Positions 7,834 to 16,987 of a stretch of DNA of 34,307 nucleotides are shown here, piece after piece. Origin of the DNA: an uncultured Chromatiaceae bacterium (lineage in GTDB: Bacteria; Pseudomonadota; Gammaproteobacteria; JAADHS01); contig CALZJI010000180.1 in assembly GCA_945787615.1 (NCBI GenBank), forward strand, positions 1-34,307, read 5' to 3'. Below the pieces are notes generated by a model. That model saw only the letters and a list, made by a program, of their open reading frames with translations. It was not told the DNA's origin and did not search any database. Each line of letters begins with the position of its first letter. Within the stretch, counting starts at the first letter, position 1. Made by a program: the position numbers and the translations under genes.

Positions 7834-9480
7834 CTACCTCGTAGCGTCGGATTCATTGGTGAAAAACGACGCTCGCAGCAAGCCCTTGGTATACTCGTCA
7901 GACGGGGAATTGAATAATGCTTCGGTGGTGCCTTGCTCAACAATCCTACCGTGCCTCATAACGATAATCCTATGGGCAATCGCTCGTATTACCTTAAGGT
8001 CATGGGTAATAAAGAGATAACTCATCTTTCGCTGGACCTGTAAGTTCCGAAGTAACGAGAGCACTTGTTTCTGTACCGACACATCGAGCGCACTCGTCGG
8101 TTCATCCAGCAGCACTATTTTGGGTTCAAGGATAATGGCACGAGCAATGGCAATGCGCTGCCGTTGGCCCCCCGAGAATTCGTGGGGATAGCGGCTCAGC
8201 ATATTCGCCTCCAAACCCACCTCCTCCAAGACCCGTATTACTCGGTCTCTACGTTGGATTTTCGTCAACTCCGAAGCATGGATGCGTAGACCTTCTCCGA
8301 TTATTTGCTCAATGTTCATGCGCGGTGCCAGCGACGAATAAGGATCCTGAAATACAACTTGAAAGTAACGTCGTAAGCGACTTATTTCTCTAACTTTTAA
8401 GCCATCTATTCGCTGGTTGTCGTAACGAACCTCGCCGCAACATGGCTGCAGTCGCCACAAGCACATGCCCAACGTTGACTTGCCGGAGCCAGACTCGCCG
8501 ACTACGCCCAATGTCTCCCCCGCGCGTAGCACGATATCGACATTGTCCACGGCTTTGACTTTATTGACAGCGCGGCGGAAAAAACCGGACTTAAGCATAA
8601 ACGTCCGCTGCAAATGCCTTCCTTCAAGCAGCACCCCTCCGCCAACGGAGGCCGCCTTACTCTCGTCAATTATTCTTTCCGGCTGGCTTTGCAACAGGTG
8701 CGTTGTGTAGGGATGTTTGGGACCTCGAAACACTGTCTCGACATCGGCCTGCTCCACAATTCTTCCCGTTTGCATAACGCAGATTCTATCGGCAAAGCGC
8801 CGAACGAGGTTCAAATCATGGGTGATCATCATCACCGCCATATTGAATTCTCGCTGTAGCGCCTCCAACAGCTCAAGAATCTGTAGTTGTACGGTGACAT
8901 CTAAGGCGGTGGTCGGCTCATCGGCGATTAAAACGTTCGGATTACACGCCAACGCCATCGCGATCATGACCCGTTGACGCTGCCCGCCCGAAAGCATGTG
9001 TGGATAAGAATCGATTCTTTTGTGCGGATGTGGGATCCCGGTCCGGTCCAATAAATCAATCATTCGCTTTCGCGCCGCAGCCCGACTTAGGCCCTCGTGA
9101 ACAACGAGCGGTTCAACGAGTTGATCACCAATCGTAAAGACCGGATTGAGCGAGGTCATGGGCTCCTGAAAGATCATTGCAATGTCCTTGCCGCGCACCC
9201 GCCTTAATGTCCCCTCTGGAGCATCCAGTAAGCTCTCGCCTCGAAATGAAATCGTCCCTGTTGGGTAAATCACAGATTTCGGATCGAGAAGCCGTAGTAT
9301 TGACAGCGCTGTGACCGATTTACCCGATCCGGACTCGCCCACGAGGGCAAGTTTCTCACCTGGAGCGAGCGTAAAACTGACGTTTCGAACGACTGTGTTA
9401 ACTCGCTCGCCGTGGCCAAATGCCACGGACAGGTCGCAAACTTCCAGTAACTCGTCTCTTACAATTGAACTGGTACTCAC
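7834..9480 (-). CDS. Peptide-type ABC importer, double ATP-binding protein (YejF/DppDF-like)
   Basis: Two complete ATPase domains of the oligopeptide/dipeptide family are fused in 548 residues. Each half has a Walker A (GESGSGKS), a Q-loop (FQEPMTS; FQDPYSS), a signature ([16 protein letters not shown]), Walker B (ADEPTTALD; LDEPTSALD) and an H-loop (ITHDL). The architecture is that of YejF-type proteins in which the DppD and DppF functions are joined. The start is GTG at 9478-9480. The gene is read away from the binding protein and permeases, across 251 bases of shared upstream DNA. A second double-ATPase gene is at 14234-15913, so this one may be an alternative motor for the same permeases, or serve another system. 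Confidence 0.88.
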   Translation of the reverse strand: MSTSSIVRDELLEVCDLSVAFGHGERVNTVVRNVSFTLAPGEKLALVGESGSGKSVTALSILRLLDPKSVIYPTGTISFRGESLLDAPEGTLRRVRGKDIAMIFQEPMTSLNPVFTIGDQLVEPLVVHEGLSRAAARKRMIDLLDRTGIPHPHKRIDSYPHMLSGGQRQRVMIAMALACNPNVLIADEPTTALDVTVQLQILELLEALQREFNMAVMMITHDLNLVRRFADRICVMQTGRIVEQADVETVFRGPKHPYTTHLLQSQPERIIDESKAASVGGGVLLEGRHLQRTFMLKSGFFRRAVNKVKAVDNVDIVLRAGETLGVVGESGSGKSTLGMCLWRLQPCCGEVRYDNQRIDGLKVREISRLRRYFQVVFQDPYSSLAPRMNIEQIIGEGLRIHASELTKIQRRDRVIRVLEEVGLEANMLSRYPHEFSGGQRQRIAIARAIILEPKIVLLDEPTSALDVSVQKQVLSLLRNLQVQRKMSYLFITHDLKVIRAIAHRIIVMRHGRIVEQGTTEALFNSPSDEYTKGLLRASFFTNESDATR

Positions 9481-9731
9481 AACTGTTCTCGCACCTCACC
9501 ATTTATCGTTTACTCTGAAGCAGCTACGGGTATAACTCAGTGGCACGCGCTTGACGAAATCATCGCTATACGTCGCTCGTGGTAAAGGTATTAGGCAGAG
9601 CGTCAAGCATCGTGATAGCGGGCTAACTTGATACACAGCAAGAAACATTAGATTATATACAGCAGCGTAACTATATCTACAGATACCCTAATAAGGAATA
9701 GAAATCCCGTTACCACATCGATCGCTTATCT
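9481..9731. promoter_or_regulatory. Divergent upstream region of the peptide importer genes
   Basis: These 251 bases lie between the GTG of the leftward double-ATPase and the ATG of the rightward solute-binding protein, so both promoters must be here unless they lie inside genes. AT-rich stretches at 9650-9700 are the likeliest core promoter for the rightward operon. I could not define a confident operator palindrome or a complete -35/-10 pair. Confidence 0.5.
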
Positions 9732-11606
9732 ATGGAACGACGCTTTACTTTTAAGGATTTTTCCCTCTTCGCGTTCATGACGTTGTTATTCGTAACCGTC
9801 CTGTTGTCCATGTACATGGTTGACAGGCAATGGGAAAAAATGACGGAAATGCAGCGAACCATGGAAGAACAAGCCGGAGATTTGAGGGAACTGCGCGAAA
9901 CCATTCGCTCGGTGGATCAACGCATCCGATCGGCCCCGCGGAACCTAAGCCTCACGGAAAAGGTTGACGAAACAGCCAGCGCGCCGTCTGCTTTCCAACG
10001 CGCCACCGAAGCGTCACGCAAAGCAGACTTCGCTCACGGAGATTGGCGCGTCACAGCGTTCAATGTCGGCCTTAAAACCATAACACCCCTCGTCTCCGCG
10101 GACGCTTACGCCGCCGATGTTCAGAGCTACGCCATTGAGTCATTGATTGCAAGGAATCCGGAAACCCTTGAATGGGAGGGCCTAATCGCCAAAGACTGGC
10201 ATGTCAGCGACGATGGTCTAACGTTTACATTTCAGTTACGTAACGATGTGAGGTTCTCCGACGGCCAGCCTTTAGAGGCGAGCGACGTGGAATTCACGTT
10301 CTCGTTCATTATGAACGAGACCATTGCAGCACCGCGCTCAAGGGCATTCTACGAAAAAATAGAGCGTGTTTCGGCAACGGATAAGTATCAAGTCGTCTTT
10401 ACCTTTAAGGAGCCCTATTTCAACAGCCTGTCTTTGGCAGGCGGTATCGGCGTATTGCCACGCCATTTCTACGAACCGTACCTCAGCGAACCGGAGAAAT
10501 TCAACCAATCAAAAGGGCTGTTACTCGGATCGGGGCCCTATCGGCTCAAGGACCCGACAGGCTGGTCACCGGATAAAGGTTTTGTTGAGTTGGAGCGTAA
10601 TCCGCGGTATTGGGGGCCCGTGCTACCGGCATTCGATCGTTTAATATGGAAAGTCATTGAAAACGACAGCGCCCGCTTGACGACATTTCGTAACGGTGAA
10701 ATCGATACCTACAGTGCCCGTCCCGTTGAATATAGAAAACTGCTGCAAGATGACGAGCTGACCGCTCGCACGCAGAATTTTGAGTACATGAGCCCAACGG
10801 CGGGATACAGTTACATCGGTTGGAACCAAAAACGAAATGAGAAGCCGACTCGTTTCGCGGATAAGCGTGTCCGCCAGGCGATGACCTACTTGGCGGACCG
10901 CCAGCGCATTATCGACGAGATTTTTCTGGGTTACGCCGAAGCGGCGATTAGCCCCTTTAATCCTCGTAGCAAACAACACGCGCCCGAACTCACCCCTCGC
11001 GAGTTCAATCTCGAGAAAGCACAACAGCTGCTCACTGAGGCGGGCTACGCCGACCGCGATGGTGACGGCATCTTGGAGGACGGTCACGGCGAGAAATTCG
11101 AATTCGAATTAGTTTACTTTCAAGATAACGAAGATACTAAACGGATGGTGTTGTTCCTCAAGGATCTCTACGGGCGAGCGGGCGTGTTACTCAAACCCAA
11201 ACCGACGGAATGGGCAGTTCTTATCGATCTAATCAAAAAACAGGACTTCGAGGCTATTACGCTCGGCTGGACCAGCGGCATTGAGACTGATATTTACCAA
11301 ATGTTCCATGGCAGCCAGGCGATTCCGGGCGGTGACAACTTCGTCAATTATAGGAACAAAAAACTGGACACCCTTATCGAGCAGGCTCGCGCCACAGTGG
11401 TTGAGGATCAACGCATGCCGCTATGGCAAGAATGCGAACGTATTCTGCATGAGGACCAACCCTATACGTTTTTAATGCGCCGCAAATCCCTGATCTTTGT
11501 TGATCGGCGCATACAAAATCTTGAGATCACGAAACTTGGATTAAATGTCAGTGCGGTCCCCGTCGAAATCTATGTCCCAGCAGCCCTGCAGCGATATACG
11601 CCCTAA
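9732..11606 (+). CDS. Membrane-tethered extracellular solute-binding protein, family 5 (peptide type)
   Basis: This 624-residue protein belongs to the peptide/nickel-type binding protein family SBP_bac_5. It should capture the substrate in the periplasm for the permeases encoded next. Family features include the core segments WEGLIAKDWHVSDDGLTFTF, FSDGQPLEASDVEFTF, GSGPYRL and LLTEAGYADRDGDGILED (the latter with the acidic DRDGDG loop common in this family). The N-terminus is unusual. Instead of a cleavable signal it has a hydrophobic segment at about residues 11-30 with no obvious cleavage site. This is followed by a heptad-rich stretch to about residue 65 (EKMTEMQRTMEEQAGDLREL) and a polar linker to about 100. 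The protein therefore looks anchored by a coiled-coil stalk. No strong ribosome site precedes the ATG. Confidence 0.87.
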   Translation: MERRFTFKDFSLFAFMTLLFVTVLLSMYMVDRQWEKMTEMQRTMEEQAGDLRELRETIRSVDQRIRSAPRNLSLTEKVDETASAPSAFQRATEASRKADFAHGDWRVTAFNVGLKTITPLVSADAYAADVQSYAIESLIARNPETLEWEGLIAKDWHVSDDGLTFTFQLRNDVRFSDGQPLEASDVEFTFSFIMNETIAAPRSRAFYEKIERVSATDKYQVVFTFKEPYFNSLSLAGGIGVLPRHFYEPYLSEPEKFNQSKGLLLGSGPYRLKDPTGWSPDKGFVELERNPRYWGPVLPAFDRLIWKVIENDSARLTTFRNGEIDTYSARPVEYRKLLQDDELTARTQNFEYMSPTAGYSYIGWNQKRNEKPTRFADKRVRQAMTYLADRQRIIDEIFLGYAEAAISPFNPRSKQHAPELTPREFNLEKAQQLLTEAGYADRDGDGILEDGHGEKFEFELVYFQDNEDTKRMVLFLKDLYGRAGVLLKPKPTEWAVLIDLIKKQDFEAITLGWTSGIETDIYQMFHGSQAIPGGDNFVNYRNKKLDTLIEQARATVVEDQRMPLWQECERILHEDQPYTFLMRRKSLIFVDRRIQNLEITKLGLNVSAVPVEIYVPAALQRYTP

Positions 11607-11627
11607 TCCACGACTCCACAGCATACG

Positions 11628-13010
11628 ATGTATAGCTACGTAATACGACGTCTTTTGCTCATGTTTCCTACATTGATCGGGATTACGCTGGTCGTGTTCA
11701 TTGTTATGGCCGCATCACCAGGGGGCATCGGCGCCCAAAGCCTCATTGAAGGTCAAAACCTCGAACCGCAAGCAAAAAAAGCGCTGGAAGACTACTATAA
11801 CCGTCGCTACGGCCTCGACCAACCGCCCCCCGTACAGTATTTGCGCTGGCTGAATAATATCTCGCCCATTGGCTTCACCCTCGATGAAAGCAATAACGTC
11901 GACGGGTTTTCCTTCACCAAGGGATCTGATCTCGGGCAAAGTATACGCTTCGGTCGACCGGTGTTGGACCTCATTGCGGAACGCGTCCCCATCACCCTAC
12001 TCCTTAACGTGATAACTATCCCTATCATTTATGCCGTCGCCATTGCCATCGGCGTCCGTGCGGCGAGCCAACGGGGTCAGCCATTCGATCTTGGCTCCAG
12101 CGTAACCATACTCGGATTATGGTCAATCCCAACAATGTTGGCAGGCGTATTACTCATTGGTTTTTTTGCCAGCGACCAGTATTGGCGCTGGTTCCCCACC
12201 GCCGGTTTGAACCGGCGCGAAGCGTTAGACATGCCCTTCATGCCTCATTGGAGTTCAGTCACGGATCTGCTGTTGCTCTTTTCATTAATGTCCATCGGTG
12301 TAACAGCGCTAGTGATAGCAAGCCTAAAGTACACAGTACGGACGAGAATGTTATGGATGGGCTTGATTGGCACGGGTTTAGGTTTGGCAATGGGTCATAG
12401 CCTTCCCGGCGGCGACAACGACGTTATCGCCATCGTACTTGCCGCTTTGGCGGGCGCCGCGGCCGCGGCAACCGCGTATACGGATTATGCCAGCTTCCGC
12501 ACCACACTAATGGGCATAACGGGCGCCATGCTTGGGCTCCTCTTGGCTTGGCCGTTAATGCAAGGCGAATTCGTGAGGGGTTTCCTATTGGACCGCATCT
12601 GGCACCTAATTTTACCGGTTGTTTGCTTATCTTACGGTGGCTTTGCCTTCCTCGCCAAACTAACACGTACCGCCGTATTGGAGAATTTGCTAGCGGATTA
12701 TGCGCGAACGGCGCGCGCAAAAGGTGTCCCAGATCAACTCGTCTTGTGGCGCCATGTATTTCGCAACAGTTTATTACCGCTGATTACGGTCACCGCAACC
12801 CTACTACCGGGGTTGCTTGCCGGTTCAGTGATTGTAGAGAGCATCTTTAGTATTGACGGAATGGGAAAACTCGCCGTCGAGTCGGTTAAAGCCCGCGACC
12901 GCGAACTGGTGTTATCGATCACCTTCATTAGCGGTTTATTGACACTGGCAGGCTACCTTATTGCCGATATCTGCTATGCCATCGCCGATCCACGAGTCAG
13001 CTATGACTAA
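11628..13010 (+). CDS. Peptide-type ABC importer permease, DppB/YejB-like, enlarged
   Basis: This is an inner-membrane permease of the DppB family. The N-terminus YSYVIRRLLLMFPTLIGIT is the family hallmark, and the coupling region near the C-terminus (ARTAKGVP-like ARAKGVPDQLVLWRHVFRNSLLP) carries the EAA-type motif. It has 460 residues where typical DppB proteins have about 310-350. The excess is an insertion at roughly residues 205-310 that adds several hydrophobic segments before the usual GFLLDRIWHLILPV continuation. The gene starts 21 bases after the binding protein gene and overlaps the next permease by 8 bases, so the operon is tight. Confidence 0.87.
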   Translation: MYSYVIRRLLLMFPTLIGITLVVFIVMAASPGGIGAQSLIEGQNLEPQAKKALEDYYNRRYGLDQPPPVQYLRWLNNISPIGFTLDESNNVDGFSFTKGSDLGQSIRFGRPVLDLIAERVPITLLLNVITIPIIYAVAIAIGVRAASQRGQPFDLGSSVTILGLWSIPTMLAGVLLIGFFASDQYWRWFPTAGLNRREALDMPFMPHWSSVTDLLLLFSLMSIGVTALVIASLKYTVRTRMLWMGLIGTGLGLAMGHSLPGGDNDVIAIVLAALAGAAAAATAYTDYASFRTTLMGITGAMLGLLLAWPLMQGEFVRGFLLDRIWHLILPVVCLSYGGFAFLAKLTRTAVLENLLADYARTARAKGVPDQLVLWRHVFRNSLLPLITVTATLLPGLLAGSVIVESIFSIDGMGKLAVESVKARDRELVLSITFISGLLTLAGYLIADICYAIADPRVSYD

Positions 13011-14217
13011 AGGCCAAACTCCACCCTCGAAGCCTCCGCGAACGTCTGAGCATCGCAACACGAGTCGCAGTTTCAGCGCCATCGTGTTGCGCGAAGTCTT
13101 AAGCCGGTGGGGGGCCCGCCTCGGTTTGGCGTGGATCGCGGTCCTCGTTATGGTTGCGGTATTCGCTCCCTTTATCGCATCCAGTCACCCGTTGTTGGTC
13201 AGCGAAAACAACTCGACAACGAGCCCCGTGCTTCGCCACCTTACGGCGACTGACGTTGCGCTCTTAGCCGTATTCTTTTGTACGCTATTCCTGTTGTTCG
13301 TCCGCACCGCGCTGCACGTTAAGTTCCTCATCCTCCTATGCGCCGGAATCGCTGCCAGTGCGTTCAGCGCTATGGTTGTTTCGCCCCCTCAGCTCGTCAT
13401 TTATGAGCAGTATCGCGAAAGACAAGTCGCGGGGCATTTCGATTGGGCTCTATTTGCACCGATACCGTATTCACCGAAAGACTATTTACGAGACCACGGT
13501 GAGACCGGTTTAGAATCACCATTGGCGGAAAAACAACGAACGCATTGGTTTGGCACCGAAGAAAACGGCGCGGATGTACTCAGTCGCATGATTCACGCAT
13601 CGCGCATTGCACTGGGCATTGGTTTTATTGCAACGGGCATCGCGATGATCATCGGCGTTATTATCGGCGGTCTCATGGGCTATTTCTCCGGCCTTCTCGA
13701 TATTATCGGCATGCGCTTGGTAGAAATCTTTGAGGCCATCCCAACATTGTTCCTACTTCTTACATTCGTTGCCTTTTTCGGCCGCAGTCTTTATATCATG
13801 ATGATCATTATCGGTGTAACCAGTTGGTCGGGTTACGCCCGCTATATCCGTGCCGAATTTCTTCGTCTTCGGGAACAAGATTACGTCCAAGCCGCGGTAG
13901 CGTGCGGCTTGCCTTTGCGCTCCGTTCTTTTCCGCCACATCCTACCCAACGGGGTCGCGCCTATTCTCGTCGCCGCCAGTTTTGGCGTGGCCTCCGCAAT
14001 CCTCGCCGAAGCCACCCTCAGTTTTTTAGGCTTGGGTCTTGTGGACGACCCCTCCTGGGGGCAAATGCTCAACCAAGCGGTGACCTCGTCCACCTTCAAC
14101 TGGTGGATGGCCGCATTCCCCGGCGGAGCGATTTTTCTCACGGTGTTCGCGTATAACCTCATTGGCGAAGCCATGCGCGATGCGCTTGATCCTTACTTAA
14201 AAAAATCCTCGATGTGA
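13003..14217 (+). CDS. Peptide-type ABC importer permease, DppC/YejE-like, enlarged
   Basis: This is the second permease subunit, of the DppC family, with 404 residues from the ATG at 13003, which overlaps the previous gene by 8 bases. A TTG 14 codons upstream is also in frame but lies deep inside the previous gene. Family features are the polar N-terminus before the first membrane segment, the HWFGTEENGADVLSRMIHASR block (DppC proteins have a similar GTD.GRDV/LSR block), and the EAA loop EQDYVQAAVACGLP...LFRHILPNGVAP. Between the first membrane segment and the HWFGTE block there is an extra ~110 residues with two further hydrophobic stretches. With the enlarged DppB-like partner, this suggests a co-evolved, larger channel. 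Confidence 0.87.
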   Translation: MTKGQTPPSKPPRTSEHRNTSRSFSAIVLREVLSRWGARLGLAWIAVLVMVAVFAPFIASSHPLLVSENNSTTSPVLRHLTATDVALLAVFFCTLFLLFVRTALHVKFLILLCAGIAASAFSAMVVSPPQLVIYEQYRERQVAGHFDWALFAPIPYSPKDYLRDHGETGLESPLAEKQRTHWFGTEENGADVLSRMIHASRIALGIGFIATGIAMIIGVIIGGLMGYFSGLLDIIGMRLVEIFEAIPTLFLLLTFVAFFGRSLYIMMIIIGVTSWSGYARYIRAEFLRLREQDYVQAAVACGLPLRSVLFRHILPNGVAPILVAASFGVASAILAEATLSFLGLGLVDDPSWGQMLNQAVTSSTFNWWMAAFPGGAIFLTVFAYNLIGEAMRDALDPYLKKSSM

Positions 14218-14233
14218 GAACCGATTAAGCGCA

Positions 14234-15913
14234 ATGTTACTTCAAGTTAAAAACCTCAAGACCCACCTAAGCGTCAGTAACGAAACGGTACAGGCCGTTG
14301 ACAATATAAGCTTCGAGATCGGTAAAGGGGAGACGTTCTGCTTAGTCGGTGAATCAGGGAGCGGCAAGTCTGTTTCCGCATTATCGGTGATCCAGCTTCT
14401 ACCGACGGGTATTGCATCACACCCTAGCGGTCAAATAGTGTTCGATTACCGCCATGACGATGGCACCATCGAGCGCGTTGACATGCTTCGCATCAACGAA
14501 CAAAAACGACGCAAAATTCGTGGATCACGAATCGCGATGATCTTCCAAGAACCCATGACATCGCTCAATCCCGTTTATACCGTTGGAGATCAAATTATAG
14601 AAGCGCTGCAACTCCATAATCCCGAACTGAGCTACGGAGAGGCCCGTCAGCGGGCCATCACCACGCTGGAGCAAGTCAGTATTCCTAATCCGACGGAGCG
14701 AATAGACGAATACCCCCATCGTCTTTCAGGTGGCCAACGCCAGCGCGTTATGATCGCCATGGCGATGGCATGTGAACCTGACTTGCTCATTGCCGACGAG
14801 GCGACAACGGCGCTTGATGTCACCGTTCAAGCGGAAATACTTCGCCTAATGCGAGAGCTACAACAACGCAAAGGCATGGGCATTCTGTTTATCACTCACG
14901 ACTTCGGCGTTGTCGCAAACATCGCGGATCGGCTAGCGGTAATGCGCGCCGGAAAGATCGTTGAGAACGGCACACTTAACCAAGTTCTCCTGAAACCACA
15001 GCATCCTTATACACAATCATTGTTGGCTGCGTTACCAGAAAATTTGAAAAAAGTACATCGATCGAGCGACGAACCTACTTTTCGCTCTATCGATGCTTCG
15101 GCGACTCGAAAAACGAGCAACGAAAATTTGGTAGAAATAACGGATCTTCGGGTTTACTTCCCAATAAAAAAAGGCGTTCTGAAACACACTGTCGGCCATG
15201 TAAAGGCAATCGATGGTGTCGACCTTAATATTAAGGTGGGCCAAATAGTGGCCCTCGTGGGCGAGTCCGGTTGCGGTAAAACAACCCTTGGACGAACATT
15301 ACTTCGGTTAATCAATTCGACGGCAGGCTGTATTTATTATCAAGGACAGGACATTACTCGGATAACACGAAAACAGATGCAGCCGTTTCGGCGCAAAATG
15401 CAGATCATTTTCCAAGACCCCATGTCGGCGCTAAACCCCCGGCTGACGATAGCCGCCACCCTAACCGAACCCATGGCCGCGCACGGTATCGGCGATTCAA
15501 AAGACGAACGCTTGGCCCTAGCGCACGATATCTTATCGCAGGTGCATTTGGAACCTGACTACCTCTGGCGCTACCCACACGAATTCTCAGGAGGCCAACG
15601 GCAGCGTATAGGTATTGCGCGGGCGTTGGTACTCAATCCTCGCTTTGTCGTTTGCGATGAAATCACCAGTGCACTGGACGTTTCGGTCCAAGCCGAAATT
15701 CTAAAGCTTCTGCTCTCACTGCGCCGTGAGCGCGACCTGACCCTCCTCTTTATTACCCACAACATCGGCGTAGTTGAGTATATTAGCGATGAAATGGCCG
15801 TAATGTACGCGGGCCGGATCGTAGAGCGCGGCCCAACGGAACTAATAAGCGCCCGACCTCAGCAAAGCTATACAAAAAAATTGCTTGCAGCCGTGCCTCG
15901 AATTAAAATCTAG
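14234..15913 (+). CDS. Peptide-type ABC importer, second double ATP-binding protein (YejF-like)
   Basis: This 559-residue fusion of two oligopeptide-family ATPase domains is the last gene of the rightward importer operon, 16 bases after the permease. The N-half has Walker [19 protein letters not shown], signature LSGGQRQR and Walker [11 protein letters not shown]. The C-half has [26 protein letters not shown] and [10 protein letters not shown]. In both halves the residue after the catalytic Asp-Glu is not the usual proline (DEA, DEI). The minus-strand gene at 7834-9480 has DEP in both. All ATP-binding residues are otherwise present. It is the natural motor for the two permeases just upstream. 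Confidence 0.9.
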   Translation: MLLQVKNLKTHLSVSNETVQAVDNISFEIGKGETFCLVGESGSGKSVSALSVIQLLPTGIASHPSGQIVFDYRHDDGTIERVDMLRINEQKRRKIRGSRIAMIFQEPMTSLNPVYTVGDQIIEALQLHNPELSYGEARQRAITTLEQVSIPNPTERIDEYPHRLSGGQRQRVMIAMAMACEPDLLIADEATTALDVTVQAEILRLMRELQQRKGMGILFITHDFGVVANIADRLAVMRAGKIVENGTLNQVLLKPQHPYTQSLLAALPENLKKVHRSSDEPTFRSIDASATRKTSNENLVEITDLRVYFPIKKGVLKHTVGHVKAIDGVDLNIKVGQIVALVGESGCGKTTLGRTLLRLINSTAGCIYYQGQDITRITRKQMQPFRRKMQIIFQDPMSALNPRLTIAATLTEPMAAHGIGDSKDERLALAHDILSQVHLEPDYLWRYPHEFSGGQRQRIGIARALVLNPRFVVCDEITSALDVSVQAEILKLLLSLRRERDLTLLFITHNIGVVEYISDEMAVMYAGRIVERGPTELISARPQQSYTKKLLAAVPRIKI

Positions 15914-15936
15914 CCATATGAGTCCGCCCTATGCTT

Positions 15937-15942
15937 TATAAT
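15937..15942 (+). promoter_or_regulatory. Candidate -10 element for fabI
   Basis: A perfect TATAAT lies at 15937-15942, about 120 bases before the fabI ATG in the 150-base gap after the importer operon. No good -35 hexamer is present 16-18 bases upstream (CCATAT at the 17-base spacing), so this is only a candidate. It would give fabI its own promoter separate from the transporter. Confidence 0.35.
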
Positions 15943-16063
15943 GCAGTACCGCGCTCGAAACACGCTGGCGCAACAATTGAGGTCTCGCTAGCCACATTCA
16001 GGATACGCGCTTGGATATACGCATTAGTCAGAAAATTCAATAGGATATTAACAGGAGAGTACA

Positions 16064-16855
16064 ATGGGGTTTTTGCAGGGTAAACGGGCACTGATCGTAG
16101 GACTTGCGAGCAACCGTTCGATTGCATGGGGAATCGCCAAAGCGATGCGTCGCGAAGGCGCCTCGTTGGCGTTCACCTACCAAAACGAAAAGCTACAAGA
16201 CCGCGTGGAAAAGTTCGCCGCTGAATTGGACTCGGACATCACCATTCCATGTGATGTTGCCAGCGACGAACAAATCGATGCCGTCTTTAATCACTTGGAC
16301 GATTTCTGGGATCACCTGGACATCATTGTCCATTCCGTCGCCTTTGCTCCAAGCACCGAGTTGGAAGGGGAGTACTTGGACGCCGTTACCCGGGAAGGTT
16401 TCCGGGTTGCCCACGAAATCAGCTCGTACAGCTTTGCGGCATTGGCGAAAGCTGGGCGGAATATGATGGAAGGCCGCAACGGGGCATTGCTGACTTTGAG
16501 TTATCTCGGTGCCCAACGCGCCATCCCCTATTACAACGTCATGGGTTTGGCAAAAGCGAGCCTAGAGGCCAACGTACGTTACATGGCCCAAACACTTGGC
16601 CCGGATAACATCCGCGTCAATGCCATTTCGGCTGGGCCCATAAAGACCTTAGCGGCGGCTGGCATTAGCAATTTCCGGAAGATGCTCAACCACGTCGAAA
16701 ACAACGCACCGCTACGCCGTAACGTAACCATTGACGATGTAGGCAATGCATCAGCTTTTCTATGTTCTGACTTAGCTTCAGGTATAACCGGTGAGATTAT
16801 GTATGTCGATTCGGGGTATAACACCATTGGTATGGCTATCCCGGAGGAAAGCTAA
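16064..16855 (+). CDS. fabI: Enoyl-[acyl-carrier-protein] reductase (NADH) FabI
   Basis: FabI catalyses the last reduction of each fatty-acid elongation cycle, reducing trans-2-enoyl-ACP with NADH in the cytoplasm. The 263 residues align by eye with E. coli FabI over the whole length. The nucleotide-binding region [15 protein letters not shown] is present, as are catalytic Tyr147 and Tyr157 and Lys164 (Y-x6-K) in [20 protein letters not shown], and the substrate loop [13 protein letters not shown]. An AGGAGA ribosome site sits 6 bases before the ATG. Residue 93 is Ala (HSVAFAP) where E. coli has Gly93, a site where changes affect diazaborine and triclosan binding. Ala occurs naturally in other FabI proteins, so this is not evidence of resistance. 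It converges on ppiD. Confidence 0.96.
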   Translation: MGFLQGKRALIVGLASNRSIAWGIAKAMRREGASLAFTYQNEKLQDRVEKFAAELDSDITIPCDVASDEQIDAVFNHLDDFWDHLDIIVHSVAFAPSTELEGEYLDAVTREGFRVAHEISSYSFAALAKAGRNMMEGRNGALLTLSYLGAQRAIPYYNVMGLAKASLEANVRYMAQTLGPDNIRVNAISAGPIKTLAAAGISNFRKMLNHVENNAPLRRNVTIDDVGNASAFLCSDLASGITGEIMYVDSGYNTIGMAIPEES

Positions 16856-16878
16856 CGATCTATCGTAACGGTTATTTT

Positions 16879-16905
16879 CGCGGAAGCGGGTTTAGCCGCT
16901 CCGCG
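16879..16905. terminator. Hairpin between convergent fabI and ppiD
   Basis: A stem of CGCGGAAGCGG with CCGCTCCGCG (one bulged A) sits 24 bases after the fabI stop in the tail-to-tail gap with ppiD. There is no T-run on either strand, so intrinsic termination is uncertain. Position and stability suggest a shared terminator or 3' end stabiliser. Confidence 0.4.
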
Positions 16906-16987
16906 ACGTAAACAATCCATTGCCACCACGCGGCGCTAACTTTCGCTCGCTACTCCTACTCCGCGCCATTCTGAAGCCGACGGACGT

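Noticed and set aside
9537-9555. TGGCACG followed by TTGAC, resembling a sigma-54 promoter
   Set aside because: The spacing is one base short of the required GG-N10-GC and the -12 GC is absent.
16340-16345. Ala93 in FabI as evidence of biocide resistance
   Set aside because: Alanine at this position occurs naturally in other FabI proteins, so the residue alone shows nothing.
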